From JADJYF01 sp965278995 (GTDB lineage: Bacteria; Pseudomonadota; Gammaproteobacteria; Ga0077536): DNA of 64,000 bases. The notes under the pieces are model-generated. The model made no database searches. It had not been told where the DNA came from and worked only from the letters and a program-made list of their open reading frames with translations. The position numbers and the translations under genes are program-made. Below are positions 18,198 to 26,681 of the stretch, one piece after another. Position 1 is the stretch's first letter. Every line of letters begins with the position of its first letter. The stretch lies in contig OZ257136.1 in the NCBI GenBank assembly GCA_965278995.1, forward strand, positions 124,001 to 188,000. Reading direction: 5' to 3'.

Positions 18198-19193
18198 ATG
18201 TTCGATGATTCAGTTATGAGACTGCCAGTGTCCATCCTTACCGGCTTTCTCGGTGCCGGCAAGACGACGGTCCTCGCCCACGCGCTTGCTCATCCCGCTT
18301 ATGCGAAAACGGCCGTCATCGTCAACGAATTCGGCGCGGTCAGTATCGACCATCTGATTGTGGCGAATCTCGCCGAGAACATCATCGAGCTGCGCGACGG
18401 CTGCCTATGCTGCACGATACGGGGAGATCTCGCGCTGACGCTGCGTGATCTCCATCGCAAACGTTATCTCGGCGATATTCCCGCATTCGAGCGCGTGCTG
18501 GTCGAGACGACTGGGTTGGCCAACCCTGTCCCTATCCTGCATACCCTGGTTGCCAACCAACCGCTGCGTGGTGCATTCAGTATTGATGCCGTGATTACAG
18601 TGGTCGACGCCGAACACGGCCTGCGTACACTGGCCGAACACGACACGGCGACCGCGCAGGTAGCGCTCGCCGATATTGTCGTCTTGAGCAAGACCGATTG
18701 CGTGGATAGTGCGACACGACTCGCCATCCTCGACGCCATCGCGGCACTCAATCCGGGCGCCGAATGTATCGAGGCCGTGCATGGCGAAATAGACCCGTCG
18801 CGCCTGATCGGCCGTCAGCTTTTTGAAGCGGCAGCACGCGGCGAGAACATCGACCGCTGGCTGGATGCTGCCCACGACCACGCGCATCACGGTGAACAGT
18901 ATGGCGCTCACGTCATCCGGCATCAGGGTGACTGGAGTCTTGCCGGCACGAGCGTGTTTCTGAACCGGATGGTCAATGAATTCGGCTCCCGCGTCCTGCG
19001 CATCAAGGGCATCGCGGCGTTTCGCGAGAAAGGCGGGCGACCGGCCATCCTGCACGCGGTACAGAACAAGTTTTATCCGGTGAGCTGGCTCGAGCAATGG
19101 CCAGACGCCGATGACAGCGGTCGCCTGGTCATCATCGGCCGCGAACTCGACGTTTTGCGTATAGACGAATTATTCAAGTCTCTGTGTGTCTGA
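18198..19193 (+). CDS. CobW/YjiA-type G3E GTPase (metal chaperone family)
   Basis: The protein has 331 residues from ATG 18198; ATG 18216 is equally possible. Walker A GFLGAGKTT is at 16-24 and the metal-binding GCLCC motif at 68-72. A histidine-rich stretch (DHAHHGEQYGAH) precedes the C-terminal CobW domain. Family members deliver zinc, cobalt or iron to target enzymes using GTP. The window has a Co-type nitrile hydratase and a zinc-binding carboxylase subunit as possible clients, but neither is adjacent. It lies 61 bp after the TPR gene and 75 bp before the DUF1329 gene. Confidence 0.85.
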   Translation: MFDDSVMRLPVSILTGFLGAGKTTVLAHALAHPAYAKTAVIVNEFGAVSIDHLIVANLAENIIELRDGCLCCTIRGDLALTLRDLHRKRYLGDIPAFERVLVETTGLANPVPILHTLVANQPLRGAFSIDAVITVVDAEHGLRTLAEHDTATAQVALADIVVLSKTDCVDSATRLAILDAIAALNPGAECIEAVHGEIDPSRLIGRQLFEAAARGENIDRWLDAAHDHAHHGEQYGAHVIRHQGDWSLAGTSVFLNRMVNEFGSRVLRIKGIAAFREKGGRPAILHAVQNKFYPVSWLEQWPDADDSGRLVIIGRELDVLRIDELFKSLCV

Positions 19194-19268
19194 GGCACAC
19201 AGGTTCGCGGGTTCGATGCCTCAGCGCATCGCCCGCGTGGCGTTCCATTCAGGCAGGGGAGTACGAGC

Positions 19269-20651
19269 ATGATACGCATCCGGAAATATACCGCCGACTA
19301 CAGCCGTCGCCGATTCATGGAGCAGACGGCGGCCGGAATCCTTGGCGCGGGCGTACTGACGCCCGTCTGGTCGGCGCTGGCGGCCAACGGTGATTTCAGC
19401 GCGTCCTATCCCGAGGAATTGCTGTCGATCGATAACTATACGAAAGGCAAGTTCAAGGCTGGTGATGTCATCGATGCCAGCAATGTGGATGATGTCCAGG
19501 ATCTGCTCGACCCGATACGCTACATGCAGATCAAGCAGATGGGGCGCAAACTCGACCTGGTCGTGTCGACGACCGATATCACCAAACTCAGCCCCATCGA
19601 ATACATCGAAGCGACGCTCCGCCACAAAGGCATGGCCAAGTTCGATGCGACCGGCAACGTCGTTGTGGATGATGGCAAACCATGGGTGGGGGGCAATCCG
19701 TTTCCGGAACCGAAAGATGGCCTCGAACTGTTTGCCGGGATTACGCTGACCTGGGGGCGTCACGACGTGTCGTTCTATCCGGTCAAGACTTTCGAACTCG
19801 ATGCCCATGGCAAGGTCGCGTATCGGTACGAACTGGTGTGGTGCGAATTTGCGCCGACCGGACGCGTCTCAGTCGAACCCAAGCCGTATTGGCCTGGGCA
19901 TGAAGACAAGCTCCGCTACCAGTCGGTACTGTTCACGATTCCGCAGGACTACAAAGGAACGTCGTTTCTCAACACCTGGTACTACGATCAGCGCAAATTC
20001 CCCGAGCTCGAAGGTTATCTGCCGCAGTTCAAACGGGTACGCAATTTCCCGACAAGCCAGCGTTTCGAGCCGCTGCTGCCGGGTTCGAGCCTGTATTTTT
20101 CCGACGCCTGGGCTGCCGGTGATCCGTTCCTGACCTGGGGCAATTTCAAGATCATTTCGCGCGGGCCATTTCTCGCCGGGCTGACGGAGAACTGGGATTC
20201 GTCGGATGACAATTGGGAGGGCAAGACCCACGGGGGCGAAATCGGTACGACGTTCTGGGATACCAAAGTCGAATTGATTCCGGAAACCATCGTCGTCGAA
20301 GCCGAGCCCACCGGCTATGCGCGTGCTCCCATCAGCAAAAAACGCGTGTGGTTCGATGCCCGTACCGGATTGCCGGTATGCATGGTGACCTACGATCGTA
20401 AAGGCGATATGTTCAAATCTTTCGACGGCGCTTATTCGGTCTACGACAACAACGGCAAACAGGTCATGGACGGGAAAAATCCCTACTGGTCATGGACGCA
20501 TGTCCATGCCCACGATGTGCAGACGAACAAGATGTCGCGCCTGAAACAGGTCAAGAAGATCGCAGGCGGCTATGAGATGTTCGTCAACAGCGGCGTCGAC
20601 GTGTTTGATCAGTATCTGACGACAGCGGCGCTGCGACGACTCGGGACCTAA
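19269..20651 (+). CDS. DUF1329 family protein with twin-arginine signal
   Basis: The protein has 460 residues from ATG 19269, with AGGGGAG at 19256-19262. The N-terminus YSRRRFMEQTAAGILGAGVL is a Tat signal, so the folded protein is exported to the periplasm. The C-terminal region fits DUF1329, a LolB-like fold in outer-membrane-associated proteins. DUF1329 and DUF1302 genes are usual partners, and here they are separated by the vWA, TPR and G3E genes. A hairpin repeat in sense orientation starts 38 bp after its stop. Function is unknown but lipophilic substrate handling is the common suggestion. Confidence 0.82.
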   Translation: MIRIRKYTADYSRRRFMEQTAAGILGAGVLTPVWSALAANGDFSASYPEELLSIDNYTKGKFKAGDVIDASNVDDVQDLLDPIRYMQIKQMGRKLDLVVSTTDITKLSPIEYIEATLRHKGMAKFDATGNVVVDDGKPWVGGNPFPEPKDGLELFAGITLTWGRHDVSFYPVKTFELDAHGKVAYRYELVWCEFAPTGRVSVEPKPYWPGHEDKLRYQSVLFTIPQDYKGTSFLNTWYYDQRKFPELEGYLPQFKRVRNFPTSQRFEPLLPGSSLYFSDAWAAGDPFLTWGNFKIISRGPFLAGLTENWDSSDDNWEGKTHGGEIGTTFWDTKVELIPETIVVEAEPTGYARAPISKKRVWFDARTGLPVCMVTYDRKGDMFKSFDGAYSVYDNNGKQVMDGKNPYWSWTHVHAHDVQTNKMSRLKQVKKIAGGYEMFVNSGVDVFDQYLTTAALRRLGT

Positions 20652-20688
20652 TCTATTTTCTGGAGCAGGCATTGGTTGGGCGAATAAT

Positions 20689-20770
20689 GTGCCGGGGTTC
20701 CGGCGCCGTCGCGCTGGCCCTGACAGACCAGACTTCTTTTACGGTCCGCCAGGGCCAGCACGACGGCGCC
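20689..20770 (+). repeat. Hairpin element copy 1, downstream of the DUF1329 gene
   Basis: A 15-nt flank (20689-20703) leads into a 20-bp stem (20702-20721 with 20751-20770, 19 pairs and one C.A mismatch). The loop contains GACCAGACTTCTTTTACGG. Within the loop GACC and GGTC can pair. The flank and loop recur, inverted, in copy 2, while the stem is entirely different in sequence. There is no T-tract after the stem, so it is not a standard terminator. Confidence 0.85.
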
Positions 20771-20841
20771 TGATATAACGACGCGACTGAGCACCTGTCA
20801 GCACCGCTCCGAGTTAGCCGACTTTGTTCTGCGCTGCGCCT

Positions 20842-20922
20842 CGGCCGTGGCTGTGTCCCACGGCGGACCGTAAAAGAAGTTTGGTCCTCCGTGGGACACA
20901 GCCGCGGCCGGAACCCCGGCAC
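20842..20922 (-). repeat. Hairpin element copy 2, downstream of uup
   Basis: Read on the minus strand from 20922, the same 15-nt flank (20922-20908) leads into a 22-bp stem (20910-20889 with 20863-20842, all paired with one G.U-type pair). The loop contains GACCAAACTTCTTTTACGG, 18 of 19 identical to copy 1. It starts 15 bp after the uup stop and is in sense with that gene. Stem sequence is unrelated to copy 1 but equally well paired. Confidence 0.85.
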
Positions 20923-20936
20923 CCTATCGCCACAAG

Positions 20937-22868
20937 TCAACCGCTAACACCCATCGCGCGCTCCATTGATTCGAGTTCGTCCCAACGCGTCACTGCGTGG
21001 TCGAGTTCCTCGCGAAGCTGGCCTAGCTCGTCGAGCAACGGTTGAATTTCGGCATAGTCGCGGGCGTAGAAATCCGGGGCCGATTGCGCTGATTCCATGG
21101 CGATGATGCGTGCTTCAAGCGTCTCGATGCGCGTCGGTAATCCGTCCAGTTCCAGTTTGAGCTTATAGCTCAGCTTGCGCTGGCGAGGCTCCTCGGTGAC
21201 CGCCGCCGGTGGGGATGGGGCAATGCGCCTGGTGGGTGCTGCAGCAGGCTTCTGACCCGCGGGTTCATCGGTTGCTGCGAGACGTTTGCCCTGGCGCAGC
21301 CAGTCCGAGTAGCCACCCGGGTAGCGAGTGACCGTACCAGCCGACTCGAACACCAGCGTGCTGGTCACGACATTGTCGAGGAACGCTCGGTCATGGCTGA
21401 CCACTATGACGGTTCCCTGGTAGTCACATAGCTGCGCTTCAAGCACTTCCAGCGTCTCTACATCGAGATCATTGGTCGGTTCGTCCAATACCAGGAGATT
21501 GGTTGCACGCGTAAACAGTCGTGCCAGAATCACCCGATTGCATTCACCGCCCGAGAGATAGCCTACCGGTGTCATGGCGCGTTTGGTACTGAATAGAAAA
21601 CCATGCAGATAGCCAATGATGTGTCGCTCATGGCCGTTGAACAGAATGTGATCGCGCCCGTCGCCGACGACGTCAGCGACCGTGCGTGTAGGATCCAGAT
21701 CGCGCCGATTTTGATCGAAATAGCCGACTTCCAGATTCTCGCCAAGGCGCAGGTTGCCACTGTCCGGTTCGAGTTCGCCGAGCAGCAGTCGCAGCAGTGT
21801 GCTTTTCCCGACCCCGTTGTTGCCGATCAGGCCGATGCGCTCGCCGCGCATGATCTTGACCGATAGTTGATGGATCACCGGCGTGTCGCCATAGCTGTAG
21901 GAAATGCCGTGCGCTTCAATCACCCGCCGGCTCGACTGTTCAGCTTCCTGCAATTCAATTCGCGCCTTGCCATCGGGTTTGAGGCGCACTGCGTGCTCGG
22001 CCCGCATTTGCTCTAGCGCGCGCACACGACCTTCGTTCCGCGTCCGCCGCGCCTTGATGCCTTGGCGGATCCAGGTCTCTTCTTCGGCCAGCCGTTTGTC
22101 GAACAGTGCGTGTTCACGCTGTTCCGCCTCGAGTGCGTTGTCCTTCTGCACCAGATAGCGCCGGTAGTCGCCGGGCCAGCTGCGGAGCTGACCTCGATCA
22201 ATATCGACGATGCGGGTCGCGAGCGCCTGTAGGAATGCGCGATCGTGGGTGATGAACAGAACGGCGCCAGGGTAGGCGCGGACGCGATTCTCCAGCCACT
22301 GGATCGCTTCGAGGTCGAGATGATTGGTCGGCTCGTCCAGCAACAGTACTTCCGGCTGACTGACCAGCGCGCGAGCGAGACACACCCGGCGCTGCCAGCC
22401 GCCGGACAGCTCGTTCATTCGTTTAGTCGCCGGCAGTCCGAGATCAGTGATGACCGACTTCACCTGCGTTTCGATATCCCAGCCGCCATGTGCATCGATG
22501 CGCTGCTGGAGTTCCTCGACTTCGCGCAGGCCGCTCGCGTCCAGGCCACCCGCCGTCAGTGTGCGATAGCGTTCAACCAGCGCGATATGCTGAGCGAGTC
22601 CTCCGGCAACGAATTGCGGAACGGTCAAATCGAGTGTGGCGGGCAGCGCCTGCTCGAGCTGACTGATATGCACGTTCGGACCGCGCCGGATCTCGCCGCT
22701 GTCCGGAATCTGCTCGCCGCTGATGAGACGAAACAGCGTCGACTTGCCGGCACCGTTGCGGCCGATCAGACAGACCCGTTCGCCCGGGTCCAGCGTGAAA
22801 TCAGCTGCGCGGAATATCAGCTGATCGCCGAAGTCGAGATGGATGTCGGCGAGCGACAGGAGCGGCAT
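20937..22868 (-). CDS. uup: ABC-F family ATPase Uup
   Basis: The protein has 643 residues with two ATP-binding cassettes and no membrane segment. Walker A motifs are GRNGAGKST and GNNGVGKST, signatures LSGGWQRR and LSGGECNR, and Walker B is LLLDEPTNHLDLEA in the first half. A C-terminal coiled coil (about 555-640) after the second cassette fits Uup rather than EttA or YheS. Uup acts on ribosomes and DNA and affects transposon excision in E. coli. It begins 23 bp before the cyclophilin gene in transcription order and is followed by a hairpin element. Confidence 0.9.
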   Translation of the reverse strand: MPLLSLADIHLDFGDQLIFRAADFTLDPGERVCLIGRNGAGKSTLFRLISGEQIPDSGEIRRGPNVHISQLEQALPATLDLTVPQFVAGGLAQHIALVERYRTLTAGGLDASGLREVEELQQRIDAHGGWDIETQVKSVITDLGLPATKRMNELSGGWQRRVCLARALVSQPEVLLLDEPTNHLDLEAIQWLENRVRAYPGAVLFITHDRAFLQALATRIVDIDRGQLRSWPGDYRRYLVQKDNALEAEQREHALFDKRLAEEETWIRQGIKARRTRNEGRVRALEQMRAEHAVRLKPDGKARIELQEAEQSSRRVIEAHGISYSYGDTPVIHQLSVKIMRGERIGLIGNNGVGKSTLLRLLLGELEPDSGNLRLGENLEVGYFDQNRRDLDPTRTVADVVGDGRDHILFNGHERHIIGYLHGFLFSTKRAMTPVGYLSGGECNRVILARLFTRATNLLVLDEPTNDLDVETLEVLEAQLCDYQGTVIVVSHDRAFLDNVVTSTLVFESAGTVTRYPGGYSDWLRQGKRLAATDEPAGQKPAAAPTRRIAPSPPAAVTEEPRQRKLSYKLKLELDGLPTRIETLEARIIAMESAQSAPDFYARDYAEIQPLLDELGQLREELDHAVTRWDELESMERAMGVSG

Positions 22869-22891
22869 GCGCTTCGCTCAGTAGACGGCTA

Positions 22892-23461
22892 TCAACGTAC
22901 GCTCGCATGCGTTATGACTATCGGCACCATCGGTACGTCGGGCATGCCCTCGACGACACCGGTCTCGGTATCGGCGATACGGTCGACGACATCCATGCCC
23001 TCGACAACGCGTGCGAACACGGCATAACCCCAGCCTTGTGCGGTCGGTTCGGTATAGTCGAGGTTGGTGTTGTCGGACAGATTGATAAAAAATTGTGACG
23101 TCGCACTTTCCGGATCCGGCGTACGTGCCATCGACAATGTCGCGCGCGTGTTCTTGATGCCGTTATCAGCTTCGTTCTTCACTGGCTCACGGGTTGGCTT
23201 GCGGATCATGTCCTCGGTAAAGCCACCGCCCTGGATGACGAAACCTGGAATAACCCGGTGGAAGATGGTGTCGTCATAGAATCCCGCCTTGACATAATGG
23301 ATGAAGTTCTCGGCACTTCGAGGCGCCCGATCTGTCATGACCTCGATGACTATCGGGCCTTCGGTAGTTTCGAACACGACCACCGGCAACGTGCTGGCCG
23401 GAGTCTCGGCCTGCGTCACAGCGGCAAGCAGGACGAGGAATAAAGTAGTTAAGTATTTCAT
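22892..23461 (-). CDS. Periplasmic cyclophilin-type peptidyl-prolyl isomerase
   Basis: The protein has 189 residues from ATG 23461, with AGGAGAAC about 10 nt upstream. A longer frame to 23581 runs into yaaA and is not credible. A signal peptide (MKYLTTLFLVLLAAVTQA) directs export. The cyclophilin core includes FHRVIPGFVIQGGGF and ATSQFFINLSDN, with the catalytic arginine in FHRV. It folds proline-containing proteins in the periplasm, like PpiA. It starts 5 bp after yaaA, so the two are co-transcribed. Confidence 0.92.
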   Translation of the reverse strand: MKYLTTLFLVLLAAVTQAETPASTLPVVVFETTEGPIVIEVMTDRAPRSAENFIHYVKAGFYDDTIFHRVIPGFVIQGGGFTEDMIRKPTREPVKNEADNGIKNTRATLSMARTPDPESATSQFFINLSDNTNLDYTEPTAQGWGYAVFARVVEGMDVVDRIADTETGVVEGMPDVPMVPIVITHASVR

Positions 23462-23466
23462 GGATG

Positions 23467-24249
23467 TCACTTGTTCTCCTGGTGCTCGCGGGTGAATACC
23501 GGCGTTGCCGGTGTCGACAGCGCGGCATTGTAGCGGTATCCGGCGCGACAGAAGTCGTGTAATTGCTGCGGTTTGCGGCAACGTTGTTCGATGAGATGGC
23601 GGGCCATCATGCCGCGAGCGCGTTTAGCGAAGAAACTCAAGACCCGGTAGTGCCCGTCACGCTCCTCCTTGAACACCGGTGAAATCACCTCGAGGTCGAG
23701 CTTGGCGTTATCGACCGCGCCGAAATACTCCTGCGACGCCAGGTTGACCAGATAACGTGTGCGTACCTTGCTTGCGAGCTTATTGAGCGCCTCAGCCTGC
23801 CGTGCGCCCCAATAGGCGTAGAGATTCCTCCCCCGAACGTTCGCCAGCGCAGTGCCCATTTCAAGGCGATAGGGTTGAATGCGATCAAGTGGGCGCAGCA
23901 ATCCATACAGGCCAGACAATATGCGCAGATGAGTCTGCGCGTAATCGAGATCGCTCGGCGCCAGTGTGCGAGCTTCAAGTCCAAGGTAGACGTCACCCAT
24001 GAACGCGAACAGGGCCTGTCGCGTCTGGCGCGAGGTCGGTGTGGCTGAGAATTTCGCGTAGCGAACCTGGTTTTCGCTCGCGAGTTTGTTGCTGATACCC
24101 ATCAACTCGACCAATGCGCTCGAGTTCAGATTCCGCAATTGATCGACGAGGGCCGCAGTCTCGCTCTGGAACTCGGGCTTGGAACGCTTTCGTGTCGGGA
24201 CAGGCGTCTCGAAGTCAAGCGTCTTGGCGGGTGAAATGACAGCGAGCAT
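23467..24249 (-). CDS. yaaA: Peroxide stress protein YaaA (DUF328)
   Basis: The protein has 260 residues, the usual family length. It starts with the hallmark MLAVISPAKTLDFETP and ends with the conserved block FFAKRARGMMARHLIEQ. In E. coli YaaA lowers free iron and limits oxidative DNA damage under peroxide stress, and family members bind DNA. It is the first gene of a short minus-strand unit with the cyclophilin and probably uup. No OxyR-type site was recognised in the 72 bp upstream. Confidence 0.93.
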   Translation of the reverse strand: MLAVISPAKTLDFETPVPTRKRSKPEFQSETAALVDQLRNLNSSALVELMGISNKLASENQVRYAKFSATPTSRQTRQALFAFMGDVYLGLEARTLAPSDLDYAQTHLRILSGLYGLLRPLDRIQPYRLEMGTALANVRGRNLYAYWGARQAEALNKLASKVRTRYLVNLASQEYFGAVDNAKLDLEVISPVFKEERDGHYRVLSFFAKRARGMMARHLIEQRCRKPQQLHDFCRAGYRYNAALSTPATPVFTREHQENK

Positions 24250-24321
24250 GTGCGGTTCCGAGGCAGATTCCGGGACGTATTGTGCGGATTGACCTGAGCG
24301 AAGTGAAGGGCGACATGGTCG

Positions 24322-24999
24322 TCAATCGAGTTCGTAGCGGTAACCGACGCCATAGACCGAATGAACTGCCTGTCGGCCAGGCAGCGCATGTTCGAGCTTA
24401 CGCCGCAGATTCTTCACGTGGCTGTCGATGGTGCGGTCAGACACTTCGCGGAAATCATCGTAAATCAGGTCGAGCAGCGCATCGCGCCGATAGACGCGGC
24501 CAGGATGGCGCGACAGGGTCGCGAACAGTTTGAACTCCACCGGCGTCAAGTCGAGTCGATGACCATTGATAGTCACGCGCAGAGCGCTGTCATCGACAAT
24601 GACTGCAGGAGCCGCCGCTGCTTCGAGCCTGCCGCTACGGCGCAGGATTGCTTTGACCCGCGCGACCACTTCGCGTGGACTGAATGGTTTGCAGATATAG
24701 TCGTCGGCGCCGAGTTCGAGGCCGAGCAGCCGGTCTATCTCCTCTACTCTCGCCGTCAGCATGATGACCGGAACATCGTTCGTCCGACGCAGTTCACGAC
24801 AGATGCTGAGACCATCGACGTGTGGCAGCATGAGGTCGAGAAGCACCAGATCCGGCGCCAGGGCGGCGATGCGCTCCAGGACCGCGCCGCCGTCGTCGAC
24901 GATCGAGACCCGCATACTGGCGTCGTCGAGATAGTCATGAAGAATGGCCGCAATTTTCGCCTCGTCCTCTGCAATCAGGATATGCGCCGTCGGCGTCAT
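24322..24999 (-). CDS. OmpR-family response regulator
   Basis: The protein has 225 residues from ATG 24999, whose ATGA overlaps the stop of the sensor kinase gene. A receiver domain with acidic pocket E11/D12, phosphorylation site D55 (LVLLDLMLPHVDG) and MLTARVEE is followed by a winged-helix DNA-binding domain ending in VYGVGYRYELD. With the kinase and a divergent Spy-like gene it resembles CpxR/BaeR envelope stress systems. Triple 11-bp direct repeats at 26507-26538 are a likely binding site. Confidence 0.92.
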   Translation of the reverse strand: MTPTAHILIAEDEAKIAAILHDYLDDASMRVSIVDDGGAVLERIAALAPDLVLLDLMLPHVDGLSICRELRRTNDVPVIMLTARVEEIDRLLGLELGADDYICKPFSPREVVARVKAILRRSGRLEAAAAPAVIVDDSALRVTINGHRLDLTPVEFKLFATLSRHPGRVYRRDALLDLIYDDFREVSDRTIDSHVKNLRRKLEHALPGRQAVHSVYGVGYRYELD

Positions 25000-26438
25000 A
25001 CCGTGATCGGCAGCCGCATACGTACGCACAGTCCGCCGCAGCTCGAGTGCACGGCTTCTATCTCACCACCGTGGGCTTCAGCTATCCGTTTGCAGATTGC
25101 AAGACCGAGTCCGGAGCCGCCGAATTCCCGGCTGCGCGAAGTCTCGGCCCGGCGTAACGGTTCGAACAGCCAGGCCAGATCGTCGCCAGTGACGCCAGGC
25201 CCGCTGTCGTCGACTGCGAGCACTGCATGAGTGCCGTTCCTTTCCAGAGTGATGCGCACACGTCCGGGCATACGCACGTAGCGACAGCAATTCTCGAAGA
25301 CGTTTTCGATCATCTGCATCAGCCGGCGTTTATCGGCGCGTATCATGACATCCGGGCTAATCTCGTAGGCATATTCGAGGCCCGCCTCGGCGAAACGATG
25401 CGCATAGCGATTGATGGCTTCCGTTGCGATGGCAGCCAGCGAGCAGCGCTCAAAATCGTATTCGAGCGCGCCAATGTCGGCGCGCGCGAGCTGATAAAGG
25501 TCGTCGACCAGCCGGGTCAGTCGCAGGTTTTCTTCTCGCAATGAGTCGATAAATGCCTCATCGGCCCTGCGCAAGCCGTCTTTCACGGCTTCGATTTCAC
25601 CTTGCATGATCGCAAGCGGTGTCCGCAGCTCATGAGAGATATCGGCGATCCAGCGGCGACGTGCCGTCTCGTTTTCTTTCAATGTGCGGGCCAGCTGATT
25701 CACATCATCGGCGAGTGCACCGATTTCGTCCTGCCCGCGAACCTGCGCGCGCGCGTCGTATTGCCCGCTGGCGAGCGCGCGCGCTGTCGTACTGATACGC
25801 ATGATCGGGTGGGCAAGGCGACGCGCCATGACAATGGCGACTCCGAGAGAAAGCACGATGACGATTGCGGCCGCAATCCCGAATCCTTCCATTTGCCGTT
25901 TGAGATAGCGTACTTCGCGTGGTTCATCGGGTCGCTTTAATCGCGGCAGGCCGACCCAACCGACGGTGCGTTCATCGACGACGATCGCCTTCAGGATGAG
26001 CTTGCTCGAAAACGGTGTGCGCCCGAGCACTATCTGCTGACGCTCGTCATACAGGGTCGGATGCGGTGGGCGTCGCAGATGGTAGCGAGGCGGTGGGCCT
26101 GAAGGCGCACCGGGCGGCATCATTTCCGTCGCATAATCCGGCCCGCCCGGCTGCAATCGGGCAGCTGCGTCTAAAGGCGGGCTTTGTGGCCGTCTCTCGG
26201 CCAGCAAACGACGCCAGACACGCGGTTCTTCGCGCAGACGGTCCCAGCCGTGATCCTGACGATAGATGTCGCCGAGGTCGGTAGCGAGCGCCTCCAGCCG
26301 CAGGCCACGTTCATCGTTGATGAATCGCAGAAAAGTCTTGCCTACGTACCAGTACGTGGTGCCGGCAAAGAGTACTACGCTGGCGAAAGTCGCAACGACC
26401 AGTGCGGCCAGCAGTTTATGGAAAAGTTTCAGACGCAT
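24996..26438 (-). CDS. Envelope sensor histidine kinase (CpxA/BaeS-like)
   Basis: The protein has 480 residues from ATG 26438. A 19-residue upstream extension has no support. It has an N-terminal membrane helix (LAALVVATFASVVLFAG), a periplasmic domain with a proline-rich insert (GAPSGPPPRYHLRRPPHP), a second helix (IAAAIVIVLSLGVAIVM), a HAMP linker, HisKA with DISHELRTPLAIM and an ATPase domain with ENCCRYV and GSGLGLAIC. It is coupled to its regulator and faces a spy-like gene. It probably senses misfolded or damaged envelope proteins or a metal. Confidence 0.92.
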   Translation of the reverse strand: MRLKLFHKLLAALVVATFASVVLFAGTTYWYVGKTFLRFINDERGLRLEALATDLGDIYRQDHGWDRLREEPRVWRRLLAERRPQSPPLDAAARLQPGGPDYATEMMPPGAPSGPPPRYHLRRPPHPTLYDERQQIVLGRTPFSSKLILKAIVVDERTVGWVGLPRLKRPDEPREVRYLKRQMEGFGIAAAIVIVLSLGVAIVMARRLAHPIMRISTTARALASGQYDARAQVRGQDEIGALADDVNQLARTLKENETARRRWIADISHELRTPLAIMQGEIEAVKDGLRRADEAFIDSLREENLRLTRLVDDLYQLARADIGALEYDFERCSLAAIATEAINRYAHRFAEAGLEYAYEISPDVMIRADKRRLMQMIENVFENCCRYVRMPGRVRITLERNGTHAVLAVDDSGPGVTGDDLAWLFEPLRRAETSRSREFGGSGLGLAICKRIAEAHGGEIEAVHSSCGGLCVRMRLPITV

Positions 26439-26506
26439 TCGTCTTGTCGATGTCAGTTCGGTGCCGATGGTGCGACAGCGCTTCCGAGTGTGCAAGCGAA
26501 ATCAAC

Positions 26507-26538
26507 GTTCAGCGCGGGTTCAGCGCGGGTTCAGCGCG
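26507..26538. promoter_or_regulatory. Triple 11-bp direct repeat, probable response-regulator box
   Basis: GTTCAGCGCG occurs three times at exact 11-bp steps (26507, 26518, 26529) between the divergent kinase and spy-like genes. OmpR-family regulators bind tandem half-sites about one helical turn apart, so this is the likely site of the regulator encoded at 24322-24999. Confidence 0.65.
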
Positions 26539-26681
26539 TATGGTGGCTATCGGTACGCGGGTGCGTGACGCATTCTCCATGTTCTCTCCATACTGACTCC
26601 CAACTTGCGCCAGAGGATGGCACCACTGTCGTCGCGCATAGGTTGCCGGCGACGTCAATCAACATGAATGGAGAATCGAAG

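Noticed and set aside
20689..20922. Integron attC-like pair or standard terminators
   Set aside because: No GTTRRRY core and the variable part is the stem, not the loop; no T-tract follows either hairpin.
26184..26681. N-terminal extension of the Spy-like protein
   Set aside because: The open frame continues upstream, but it is antisense to the kinase gene; the signal peptide and ribosome binding site place the start at 26682.
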